Origin: Patescibacteria group bacterium
GTDB taxonomy: Bacteria > Patescibacteriota > Minisyncoccia > Portnoybacterales > GWB1-42-6
Assembly (NCBI GenBank): GCA_018826025.1
Contig: JAHKAK010000007.1
Coordinates: 1 to 27,643 of the forward strand
Direction of reading: 5' to 3'
DNA: 27,643 nt
This document shows, one piece after another, positions 13,833-20,132 of the stretch (position 1 is its first letter; each line of letters starts with the position of its first letter). Position numbers and translations under genes: made by a program. The notes below the pieces were generated by a model. It searched no databases. It saw only the letters and a list, made by a program, of their open reading frames with translations, and had not been told where the DNA came from.

Positions 13833-13987
13833 AGCGAGGCTACCGCCGAGAAAAATGTGTCGCAGACGCCTCCACTATGTTGTCTGCGTACTCTTTATGA
13901 GGCGGCGAGACACAAGCCGCGGCTGGCATCATACTTTATACTGGCACGCTTAGCCGACGGCGGTTTTTGGAGGCGGGAGCCGAGCGA
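13833..13987. repeat. 155-bp structured repeat, copy 2
   Basis: This is the second copy of the element at 13061-13214, in the same orientation. Identical blocks lie at 13848-13874, 13899-13926, 13936-13947 and 13951-13977. The loop regions 13875-13898 and 13927-13935 differ. It abuts the rpsU stop, just as copy 1 abuts the yqeY stop. The plus-strand frame from ATG 13855 reads MCRRRLHYVVCVLF, weakly like the opening of a GIY-YIG endonuclease, and could be the stub of a lost gene. Confidence 0.75.
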
Positions 13988-14254
13988 CTATTTTATATTC
14001 TTGATTTTAATTAATTCTTTCGGAATCAACTGTCCTTCTTCCAAGGTTCCGGCTTTCATCATTTCCTGCCGCAAAGAGCGCAATTGCTGGCGCCGCAAAG
14101 CCGACGCTTTGATCTGGCGCTTAGTTTTTGGCTTTTGATAAAAACGACCGCGTCTGGCGTTCAACAAAACACCGCTTTGCTGCACGCGTCGCGTAAACCG
14201 CCTTAACAATGAGCCAACCGGCTCTCTTTCTTTTCGTTTTACCTCTATTGCCAT
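13988..14254 (-). CDS. rpsU: 30S ribosomal protein bS21
   Basis: An 88-residue, very basic protein of the small ribosomal subunit. It has the typical bS21 start MAIEVKRKEREPVGSLLRRF, a basic middle and helix SALRRQQLRSLRQEMMKAG. It is somewhat longer than many bS21 proteins (about 60-70 residues), with a C-terminal extension TLEEGQLIPKELIKIKNIK. A ribosome-binding site GTGAGGTG lies about eight bases before the ATG, one of the few clear ones in the window. It stands in the run lepB, hisS, HIT, rpsU, yqeY, ybeY on one strand. Confidence 0.88.
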   Translation of the reverse strand: MAIEVKRKEREPVGSLLRRFTRRVQQSGVLLNARRGRFYQKPKTKRQIKASALRRQQLRSLRQEMMKAGTLEEGQLIPKELIKIKNIK

Positions 14255-14278
14255 TTAAAACACCTCACTTTCTTTGCC

Positions 14279-14349
14279 CTACGAAATTACGAAATAATAC
14301 GAAAGTACAAAAGCTTTTTCGTAAATTCGTAAAAAATTAGTAATTTAGT
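14279..14349. repeat. TACGAAAT word repeat before rpsU
   Basis: The spacer between the HIT gene and rpsU is built of variants of TACGAAA and its complement TTCGTAA (several copies from 14279 to 14335). Similar words (TTCGTATATTCG, TTTCGTATTTCGTAG) precede topA near 26368-26401 and occur near 19140-19185. Confidence 0.6.
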
Positions 14350-14354
14350 AGGGG

Positions 14355-14702
14355 CTATATTATATGAATATTTTCACTCATTTTTCCACCACCTAGCAAA
14401 TGCAAATGAATATGCGCCACTTCTTGCCCGCCGTCACGGCGCACCCGAAAAAGCAACTTATACCCACCCTTGGCTATTCCTAGCTTCTCCGCCATTTTTT
14501 TCGCCACCATAATCAGCCGGCCAGCCAGCATTTCATATTTATCATCCATATCCGCAATTGATTCAAGGTGCTCTTTAGGAATAATTAAAATATGCGTCGG
14601 TACAATCGGCTTGGCATCCTTAAACGCCACTACCAAATCATCTTCATAGAGAAGCTCAACCGGAATTTCTTTATTGGCTATTTTGCAAAAGATGCAATCC
14701 AT
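14355..14702 (-). CDS. HIT-family nucleotide hydrolase
   Basis: This 115-residue histidine-triad protein is probably a purine nucleoside phosphoramidate hydrolase of the Hint type. The N-terminal CIFCKIANKEIP is the usual opening, and the active motif EVAHIHLHLLGG gives H97, H99 and H101. Start chosen at ATG 14702 (MDCIFCK); the longer frame to 14747 is unsupported. Standard length for Hint. The true cellular substrate is unknown. It follows hisS on the same strand. Confidence 0.88.
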   Translation of the reverse strand: MDCIFCKIANKEIPVELLYEDDLVVAFKDAKPIVPTHILIIPKEHLESIADMDDKYEMLAGRLIMVAKKMAEKLGIAKGGYKLLFRVRRDGGQEVAHIHLHLLGGGKMSENIHII

Positions 14703-14754
14703 AATTGTAGAAGCAACTTTACGCAAGGAATAAAAACGCAAGTTCACGCTACAT

Positions 14755-14815
14755 ATTATCTTAAGCTTCCTTTGCGTTGATTTTGCGTTTAGTATGCTTT
14801 TGCGTTAATTTGCTT
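14755..14815. repeat. TTTTGCGTT word repeat after hisS
   Basis: The 3' spacer of hisS consists of four to five variants of TTTTGCGTT (about 14769-14810). Like the spacers at 5287, 14279 and 26368, one short word fills the gap between two genes. Confidence 0.6.
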
Positions 14816-16105
14816 CTATTTTCTGAACCTCTTCTTCAACTCCTCCACTACTTTTTCCTGCGGTACGGTTTCCTGCACCCCGCTTTGCATATCACGAATA
14901 ATCACTGTTCCGTCCAACGCTTCTTGCTGGCCTAAGATTAGCGCGAATTTCACGCCAAGCTTATCAGCAATTTTCATTTGCGCTTTAATGGAATCCCGGC
15001 TCAAGGATTCCGCCGCCAAAATTCCGGCCTGATGCAATTTTTCAAAAAGCTTCAAACTCTTTTTTTTGCCCATTAAACCAAGCTGCACTAAAAAAACTTT
15101 AAAATTCGGCTCGCTGCCAACTTTCACCTCTTCTTTTTTCATCAGAGCAACAATTCTATCCAGCCCCAAGGCCACGCCAACCGCCGGTGTCGGCTTTCCG
15201 CCCAATTCTTTAACTAAATTATCATAGCGGCCGCCGCCGCCTAACGCTCCCGGCGCCAGGCCTTCCTCTTCCCAAAAAATCTCAAAAATCGTTTTAGTAT
15301 AATAATCAAGTCCGCGCACCAACGCGCTATTTAAAAAATAGGGGATTTCCAGTTCGTCTAAGAATTCCAGCACTTCTTTAAAATGCTTCCGGCATTCATC
15401 GCACAAATGATCCACCGAAGCCGGCGCCTGTGATTTAATCGGCTGACATTTTTCTTCTTTGCAATCAAGCAAGCGTAAAGGATTTTCCTTTAAGCGCCGC
15501 TTACAATCAGGGCAAACCCTGTCCTTCCGATAACGGTAATAATCAAGCAGGACCCGGCGATAGGCCGGCCGGCATTGCGGGCACCCCAAACTATTGATAT
15601 GAATATTTATCTTTTTTAAACCGACCGCCTTAAATAGATTAAAACAAAATTGGATTATTTGAGCGTCCAACACCGCGCCACTATCGCCAAAAACTTCCAA
15701 ACCAAACTGATAAAATTGGCGCCATCGGCCGGCTTGCGGCTGTTCGTGGCGAAACATCGGACCAAAGTAAAAAAGTTTAATGGGCTGGGGCAAAGAAGCC
15801 AGGCCATTTTCCATATAAGCGCGCACTACCCCCGGCGTGCCCTCGGGCCGCAAAGCTAAACTCGTTCCTCCCGCGGTTTTAATAAAATACATTTGCTTGC
15901 TAACGATGTCGGTCGTGGCCCCCGTGCCGCGAATAAAAAGTTCCGCGTCTTCAATCACCGGCGTCTCTATTTTTTGAAAACCAAAGTCCCGCGCTAAATC
16001 CTCACCGGTTTTTATCAGTTTATCCCACCAAGCCGTATCTGGCGGCAACAAATCTCTCATTCCTTTGAGCGCTTGAAATTCTTTTCTTTTTTTCTTCTTT
16101 GGCAT
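14816..16105 (-). CDS. hisS: histidyl-tRNA synthetase
   Basis: This class II aminoacyl-tRNA synthetase of 429 residues charges tRNA-His. Motif 1 region FQALKGMRDLLPP, motif 2 FRHEQPQAGRWRQFYQFG (about residues 119-136), the histidine-specific LVRGLDYYTKTIFEI and motif 3 GVALGLDRI are all visible. Glycine-rich GGGGRYDNL lies before motif 3, and the C-terminal anticodon-binding domain is complete. A Cys-rich insert (CPQC...CPDCKRR...CDEC, about residues 165-240) could bind zinc. No Shine-Dalgarno site precedes the ATG. Probably co-transcribed with lepB upstream, though a 114-bp spacer of AAAAATGTAAAT-type words separates them. Confidence 0.95.
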   Translation of the reverse strand: MPKKKKRKEFQALKGMRDLLPPDTAWWDKLIKTGEDLARDFGFQKIETPVIEDAELFIRGTGATTDIVSKQMYFIKTAGGTSLALRPEGTPGVVRAYMENGLASLPQPIKLFYFGPMFRHEQPQAGRWRQFYQFGLEVFGDSGAVLDAQIIQFCFNLFKAVGLKKINIHINSLGCPQCRPAYRRVLLDYYRYRKDRVCPDCKRRLKENPLRLLDCKEEKCQPIKSQAPASVDHLCDECRKHFKEVLEFLDELEIPYFLNSALVRGLDYYTKTIFEIFWEEEGLAPGALGGGGRYDNLVKELGGKPTPAVGVALGLDRIVALMKKEEVKVGSEPNFKVFLVQLGLMGKKKSLKLFEKLHQAGILAAESLSRDSIKAQMKIADKLGVKFALILGQQEALDGTVIIRDMQSGVQETVPQEKVVEELKKRFRK

Positions 16106-16219
16106 CTTAAAAAATTAAAAATGTAAATATCAAAATTAAAAATGACAATGTAAAATATTAGAATCAGTCCTGCAGTAGCGGGACACCTAAATTTTACATT
16201 TTGAGATTTAAATTTTAAA
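16106..16219. repeat. AT-rich word spacer hisS-lepB
   Basis: Variants of AAAAATTAAAAATGTAAAT and AAATGACAATGTAAAAT fill this gap, with a small CTGCAGTAGCGGGA core. The same vocabulary occurs at 9381-9557 and 18016-18340. Confidence 0.45.
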
Positions 16220-16777
16220 TTAATACGAATATTCCGGTGCGGCAAAAACTGTCGCGCTTTGCGGCGGCCAAGCCCGCAGCCAAGCCCGACCAGTGATATT
16301 TTTTAATGGTACAGCCCCCCAGCGCCGCGAATCATAAGAAGCGGAGCGATTATCGCCCAAAACAAAATATTCGTTTTGGTCCAAAATCTGTTTGGCATCG
16401 CCGTAGGTAGCGATAGCCGCCGGCAGATATTTTGACTCGTCTAAAATAAAACCTAAGGGATGCTCGCTATTGACAATTTTTATCTGCCCGTCCGCCACCT
16501 CTATTGTTTCGCCCGGTAAACCAATGATCCTTTTAATATAGTATTGCGACGGATCAACCGGATATTTAAAAACCACGACTTCCCCCCGCATCGGCGTCCG
16601 CCAACTATACGATAATTCATCAATGATTAAATATTGGCCATCGTCAAAATTCGGTTCCATGGAAGCCCCCTTAACAAAAAACGGCTGCATCAAATAATAG
16701 CGCACCGGCAAAATGATGGCCAGTGTGATAATCGTGATCTTAACCACCTCAAATAAAAATAAAAAAAATGATTTCAT
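16220..16777 (-). CDS. lepB: signal peptidase I
   Basis: This membrane-bound serine protease of 185 residues removes signal peptides from exported proteins. An N-terminal membrane helix (about 5-25) is followed by box B with the catalytic serine in GASMEPNF (S39). The lysine general base is in YYIKRIIGLPGE (K82), and box E reads GDNRSASYDSRRWG (141-154). It is a short, complete form. Likely clients in this window are the subtilisin-like protease and other secreted proteins. Its promoter is at 16808-16836. Confidence 0.93.
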   Translation of the reverse strand: MKSFFLFLFEVVKITIITLAIILPVRYYLMQPFFVKGASMEPNFDDGQYLIIDELSYSWRTPMRGEVVVFKYPVDPSQYYIKRIIGLPGETIEVADGQIKIVNSEHPLGFILDESKYLPAAIATYGDAKQILDQNEYFVLGDNRSASYDSRRWGAVPLKNITGRAWLRAWPPQSATVFAAPEYSY

Positions 16778-16807
16778 TTTGATTAGATTTTATCTTAACG
16801 TAAGCCC

Positions 16808-16836
16808 ATAATACACCAAAAAATCCCCTTGCGCAA
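16808..16836 (-). promoter_or_regulatory. promoter of lepB unit
   Basis: Minus-strand TTGCGC (16836-16831), 17 bases, TATTAT (16813-16808), about 30 bases before the lepB ATG. It may serve the whole lepB-hisS-HIT-rpsU-yqeY-ybeY run. Confidence 0.55.
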
Positions 16837-16872
16837 CCCCCGAAAACAAGCCTAAGTTTTTCACTACCCCAA

Positions 16873-16935
16873 TCTGTCATTCCCGCGAAAGCGGGAATCC
16901 AGGGCCTGGATCCCGGGTCAAGCCCGGGATGACAA
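16873..16935. repeat. dispersed TGTCATTCCCGCGAAAGCGG repeat, copy 2
   Basis: TGTCATTCCCGC...GCGGGAAT followed by CCTGGATCCCGGGTCAAGC and CCCGGGATGACA. Same family as 10864-10950. It lies between the divergent lepB and LCP promoters. Confidence 0.75.
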
Positions 16936-16940
16936 AAAAT

Positions 16941-16970
16941 TTGTTAATTAAACATAATACAGGTTATAAT
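16941..16970 (+). promoter_or_regulatory. promoter of LCP gene, giving a leaderless mRNA
   Basis: TTGTTA (16941-16946), 18 bases, perfect TATAAT (16965-16970). Only seven bases separate the -10 element from the ATG at 16978, so transcription should begin at or within a base or two of the start codon. Confidence 0.6.
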
Positions 16971-16977
16971 AAAATTA

Positions 16978-18015
16978 ATGGCCATCGCAAAAACTTTTCG
17001 ACACCAACGCTTTATCGTAATTTTCGGGCTGATTTTACTTATCAGCTTCCTCGTCTGGCTGGTTTTCACCGTCGAGATAAAATCTATCTGGCAGCCGCGC
17101 GTGATTGAAATCAAAAATAACGGCCGCGCGCCAAGTGTTGAAATTACCGAGGGAAAAAAATCCGATTTTTGGCCGTTTAATTTTGAACCAGAAGCCGGGC
17201 AAACCGTAAACTTTTTATTGCTGGGCGCGCCAGGACTTGGCAATGACGGAGCCAATCTGACCGACACGATTTTGCTGGCGCGGCTGGATGAAGCCAAAAA
17301 TAAAATTTATCTTTTTTCTTTACCACGTGACTTGTTAGTAAAAATCCCTAATTCAGCCAACTATGCCAAACTTAACGCGCTTTATGCTTTCAATAAAAAC
17401 AATGCCGGCCAAGAATTTAACGCGCTGACTCAAAAAACGCAAGATATCACCGGCTTGAACATAGACCATTATATTTTTGTTGACCTGCAAACCGTTCAAC
17501 AACTTGTGGATATTTTTGGCGGCGTTAATATAATGGTGGCCAAGGACATTGTTGATGAGTCCTTCCCCGGCGCAAATCACAGCTTTGAAACTTTCACTCT
17601 AAAGGCTGGCTGGCGGTATTTGGACGGTCAAACCGCCTTAAAATATATGCGCACCCGCCACAGCGCGGCTGGCGACTTTGACCGCGTTGACCGACAACAG
17701 GAAGTCTTGCGGGCGCTGAAACAAAAAGTTTTGGCTTTGAATTTCTGGGATATCGGCAAATTCGTGGAAATTTATAATGCCCTATCCGCCAATATCAAAA
17801 GCGATTTGAGTTTGTGGCAGATAAAAAGTTATTGGGATAAAATAAAAGGTATCCCGGGCGCCAACGTTATCAAAAGCGAACTGAATAGCCAAAACCTATT
17901 CACCAGCGGCCAAATGAATTTAGGCGGGCAGATGGCGTCAGTGCTTCAGCCCAAAGCGGGGATTGAAAATTACGAAGAAATTAGGAAATATATTGAGGAA
18001 ACAATCTCAAATTAA
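16978..18015 (+). CDS. LytR-CpsA-Psr family protein
   Basis: This 345-residue LCP protein is predicted to transfer lipid-linked glycopolymers to the cell wall. A short cytoplasmic N-terminus and one membrane helix (about residues 12-31) are followed by an outside LCP domain. Its conserved parts are NFLLLGAPGLG, ANLTDTILLARLD, IYLFSLPRDLLVKIP with the key Arg, GGVNIMV, LDGQTALKYMRTRHS and DFDRVDRQQEVL, where further arginines bind the lipid phosphate. The C-terminal part is less conserved. The promoter suggests a leaderless transcript. Divergent from lepB. Confidence 0.9.
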   Translation: MAIAKTFRHQRFIVIFGLILLISFLVWLVFTVEIKSIWQPRVIEIKNNGRAPSVEITEGKKSDFWPFNFEPEAGQTVNFLLLGAPGLGNDGANLTDTILLARLDEAKNKIYLFSLPRDLLVKIPNSANYAKLNALYAFNKNNAGQEFNALTQKTQDITGLNIDHYIFVDLQTVQQLVDIFGGVNIMVAKDIVDESFPGANHSFETFTLKAGWRYLDGQTALKYMRTRHSAAGDFDRVDRQQEVLRALKQKVLALNFWDIGKFVEIYNALSANIKSDLSLWQIKSYWDKIKGIPGANVIKSELNSQNLFTSGQMNLGGQMASVLQPKAGIENYEEIRKYIEETISN

Positions 18016-18383
18016 AAATGTAAATCTCCCCGGCCAGCCTCGCTTTAATTTATGATTTATAATAACCGCTAATTATCGTTACTTATAATGCTTATCGCTA
18101 TAAAACAGCTAACGGCTAGCGGGGCAGGCAAAATGAAAAATGACAACGTAAAGTTGCGTGGCAACCACGTTGCTCTACGCAATGTAAAGTCTAAAATCCA
18201 TAACTCCCCCTAACCCCCTCTTGGCTTAAGAGGGGGAATCTCCCTCTCTTTTTTAAAGAGAGGGTTGGGGTGAGTTAATTTTTACATTTTAAACTGTCAT
18301 TTTGAGATTTGCACTTTACATTTTACATTTTTACAAATATCGCAAAAAATAATTCATAATTTCTATTAACCAAAATTAAACAC
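18016..18383. other. 368-bp repeat-filled spacer before pth
   Basis: No gene is seen. It holds AATGTAAA/AAATGACA words (18016-18030, 18131-18200) and a small TTGCGTGGCAACCACGTTGC hairpin near 18154. Two pairs of CCCCTCTTGGCTTAAGAGGGG and CCCTCTC...GAGAGGG hairpins lie at about 18210-18265, followed by TTTACATTTTA words up to about 18333. Pth expression may start from AT-rich sequence near 18353 (CATAAT), but this is weak. Confidence 0.5.
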
Positions 18384-18971
18384 ATGCACCTCATAATAGG
18401 ATTAGGCAATCCCGGTTCTGAATATTCCAATACTCGCCATAACTTTGGCTTTTTGGCGTTAAATTATTTTCAGGATTCAACCCCGGGCTTTTCTGCTTGG
18501 CAAGCCAGTGAACAATTTAAAGCGCTCATTAGCGAAGGACAAATTGACGGCCAAAAAATTCTATTGGCCAAACCCCAGACTTTTATGAATAATTCCGGCC
18601 AAGCCGTAAAGCTAATCGCCGACTTTTATAAGATCCCCGCGGCCAATATTTTAGTTTTGCATGACGACCTGGATTTGGCCTTAGGCGAAATCCGGCTAAG
18701 CCAAAACGCTTCGGCCGGCGGGCATAAAGGCATCTCTTCCATAATTGAAAAACTGGGCACGCAGGATTTTGCGCGTTTGAGACTCGGCCTTAAACCTCAA
18801 AACCAAACTTTTTTGGCCAGGATTTTCAAAACTCCAGCGGAAAAATTCGTTTTGAAAAAATTTAGCGAAACGGAAAAAGAGCTCGTCCAGCAAGCTGTGC
18901 AAAAAGCCAAAGAAGCGATTTCGCTAATCCTCAAAGACGGCTTAACCGCCGCGCAAAATAAATTCAATTAA
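18384..18971 (+). CDS. pth: peptidyl-tRNA hydrolase
   Basis: This 195-residue enzyme recycles stalled peptidyl-tRNAs by cutting the peptide from tRNA. The signatures are complete: LIIGLGNPGSEYSNTRHNFG with catalytic His19, LAKPQTFMNNSG (61-72), VLHDDLDL with Asp94, and GGHKGISSI with His114. Full length for the family. No convincing Shine-Dalgarno site. Located downstream of the LCP gene on the same strand but separated by 368 bp of repeats, so probably transcribed separately. Confidence 0.95.
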   Translation: MHLIIGLGNPGSEYSNTRHNFGFLALNYFQDSTPGFSAWQASEQFKALISEGQIDGQKILLAKPQTFMNNSGQAVKLIADFYKIPAANILVLHDDLDLALGEIRLSQNASAGGHKGISSIIEKLGTQDFARLRLGLKPQNQTFLARIFKTPAEKFVLKKFSETEKELVQQAVQKAKEAISLILKDGLTAAQNKFN

Positions 18972-19110
18972 ACTCTTCCCTCTCTTAAGATAAGAGAGGG
19001 TTAGGGTGAGTTATGAGTATTAGGATTATAACTCCTCCCCCGCCCGCCATCGCAAGCTCAGGCGTTGCGGGCGGGCAACCTCCTCTTAGATTAAGAGGAG
19101 GAGACCCTGT
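18972..19110. repeat. CCCTCTC/GAGAGGG spacer repeats after pth
   Basis: CCCTCTCTTAAGATAAGAGAGGG (about 18979-19001) is a good hairpin just after the pth stop. A CCCGCC...GGCGGG block (about 19041-19077) and CCTCCTCTTAGATTAAGAGGAGG (about 19079-19101) follow. The same family occurs at 4470-4588, 18210-18265, 25020-25110 and 26287-26357. Confidence 0.6.
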
Positions 19111-19186
19111 CAAGGTAAGAATAGGTATCACCCACATAATTTTCGTAGAATTTTGTAGCGCTTTCCTTTTGTAGCTTATTCGTAGC

Positions 19187-19226
19187 ACAAAGAAAAAGAG
19201 GCCAACGCGTTAACGCGTTGGCCTCT
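19187..19226 (-). terminator. perfect-palindrome terminator of small membrane protein operon
   Basis: Positions 19197-19226 form a perfect 30-bp palindrome, each half AGAGGCCAACGCGTT and its complement. On the minus strand it is followed by TTTTTCTTT (19196-19187). It lies six bases after the stop codon of the 93-residue gene. Confidence 0.8.
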
Positions 19227-19231
19227 GAATT

Positions 19232-19513
19232 TTAATCGAGCACGACCGTTGTCGTGCCCTGACACTTCCGGCCTTGCCGCCGAGATTTTTTTCTCGACTG
19301 CCGCCGCCGATAGCATAATTTCAGCTCCTTCCCCGCCTGCGGCGCAGAACATAATGCTCCATAAAACGTGAGCGCTCCGTAACCGCCCAAGAGTATTAGA
19401 ATCGTAAACCGCACAACTCCGAGCGGATGCTCAATAGCCGACGAAGTAAGATAAAAATAAAAAACTGAAATAAAGACCACTGCCAGAACTAACAACAAAA
19501 TAAATTTTTTCAT
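19232..19513 (-). CDS. small membrane protein with basic Cys-containing tail
   Basis: Not recognised. This 93-residue protein has two predicted membrane helices (about residues 4-23 and 31-52), with SSAIEHPLG between them. A very basic tail follows (RRRQSRKKSRRQGRK) with cysteines at about 56, 67 and 84. The basic tail should stay in the cytoplasm, and could touch nucleic acid or lipid head groups, but that is a guess. A clear ribosome site AAAGGAG lies eight bases before the ATG. The start overlaps the stop of the upstream gene as ATGA, so translation is likely coupled. It is the second gene of a two-gene operon ending in the palindromic terminator. Confidence 0.6.
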   Translation of the reverse strand: MKKFILLLVLAVVFISVFYFYLTSSAIEHPLGVVRFTILILLGGYGALTFYGALCSAPQAGKELKLCYRRRQSRKKSRRQGRKCQGTTTVVLD

Positions 19514-19734
19514 CTCATGCTCCTTTCTTTGCTGTTGTTGTTTAGCAAATTGCCAATTACTTTCTTTTTTTCACACTTTTTCCGCTCCCGCCAGACCACA
19601 ATCCCGACCGCTACCAGTAGCCAGAAATAATGAGCCAGATGAAACGATTCACCAGGGTCAAGACAAAGAGAAAAGACCCAAATCATCAAAACCCAAGCTA
19701 CGGATAAAACAACCATAAGCCGAACGTAATTCAT
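19510..19734 (-). CDS. small membrane protein, first gene of the pair
   Basis: Not recognised. This 74-residue protein has two predicted membrane helices (about 5-25 and 33-49) with a short loop LDPGESFHLAHYF, then a charged tail RERKKCEKKKVIGNLLNNNSKERS. The ribosome site AAAGGAG is placed six to seven bases before the ATG, unusually good for this window. Two tandem promoters (19958-19986, 20021-20049) and a long structured leader precede it. The two products may act together, since they are coupled by an ATGA overlap and are similar in size and membrane layout. Confidence 0.6.
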   Translation of the reverse strand: MNYVRLMVVLSVAWVLMIWVFSLCLDPGESFHLAHYFWLLVAVGIVVWRERKKCEKKKVIGNLLNNNSKERSMR

Positions 19735-19775
19735 AGTTTTTCTCCTTTCTTTATGTAATTTTTAAAGGGCTAAAC

Positions 19776-19914
19776 TTTTTCCGCCCAATATCCTACCTGC
19801 GAGCGTCAAGAGTTAAGATTTCAAAAGAAATCGCCCTTGTCATTAAGTTACTCGCTTAACATTAGGAGGGATTGTTAAGCTTTCACTACTCACAGATAGG
19901 ATACTGGGCAAAAA
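19776..19914 (-). ncRNA. candidate structured leader RNA
   Basis: On the minus strand GCCCAGTATCCTATCTGTGAG (19909-19889) pairs with CTCGCAGGTAGGATATTGGGC (19803-19783) over 21 positions, 18 Watson-Crick and three G-U. All three deviations are wobble pairs only in this strand. U-run and A-run flanks extend the pairing across a small bulge. Inside are a perfect 8-bp hairpin GCTTAACA/TGTTAAGC (19880-19873, 19861-19854) whose loop carries CCCTCCT, and a perfect 6-bp hairpin GATTTC/GAAATC (19832-19827, 19822-19817). Loop CCCT could pair with AGGG (19837-19834) as a pseudoknot, or CTCCT with the AGGAG ribosome site downstream. A competing GGGC...GCCC hairpin follows. Alternatively, a miniature element with terminal inverted repeats. 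Confidence 0.6.
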
Positions 19915-19933
19915 GACTGTTTTAAAGGATTTT

Positions 19934-19962
19934 TTGACACTGCCTTAACGATATTGTATTAT
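19934..19962 (+). promoter_or_regulatory. plus-strand promoter overlapping the minus promoter
   Basis: TTGACA (19934-19939), 17 bases, TATTAT (19957-19962). Its -10 overlaps the -10 of the divergent minus promoter. Downstream there is no gene before the terminator at 20094-20125, so any product would be a non-coding RNA of about 155 bases. Confidence 0.4.
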
Positions 19963-19986
19963 CATTCAAGAATTAGTAATTGTCAA
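19958..19986 (-). promoter_or_regulatory. proximal promoter of small membrane protein operon
   Basis: Minus-strand TTGACA (19986-19981), 17 bases, GATAAT (19963-19958). The start is expected near 19951, so the leader carries the whole structured RNA. Confidence 0.6.
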
Positions 19987-20020
19987 TATTTGCTTATTTT
20001 GCACATTTGCACATTATTAT

Positions 20021-20049
20021 AGTATACTCCAAATCAATATGTTTGTCAA
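20021..20049 (-). promoter_or_regulatory. distal promoter of small membrane protein operon
   Basis: Minus-strand TTGACA (20049-20044), 17 bases, TATACT (20026-20021), a near-ideal sigma-70 promoter about 60 bp upstream of the proximal one. The S8 protease gene on the same strand is insulated by the terminator at 20094-20125. Confidence 0.65.
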
Positions 20050-20093
20050 GTCAAGATATGAAAATCTGGTGTTGTTTCTACCAAACCCAAAAC

Positions 20094-20125
20094 AAAAAGA
20101 GCGGTTTGTGCCGCTCTTTTTGTTT
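20094..20125. terminator. bidirectional intrinsic terminator
   Basis: AAAAAGAGCGG (20094-20104) and CCGCTCTTTTT (20111-20121) are a perfect 11-bp stem with a 6-base loop, flanked by T-runs on both strands. It lies 7-12 bp past the S8 protease stop and also ends plus-strand transcripts from the AT-rich promoter zone. Confidence 0.85.
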
Positions 20126-20132
20126 TATTTCT

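Noticed and set aside
13061..13987. The two 155-bp repeats as a CRISPR pair or tRNA-like genes
   Set aside because: Only two copies, 770 bp apart with a gene between; no tRNA T-loop GGTTCGAATCC-type sequence or CCA end.
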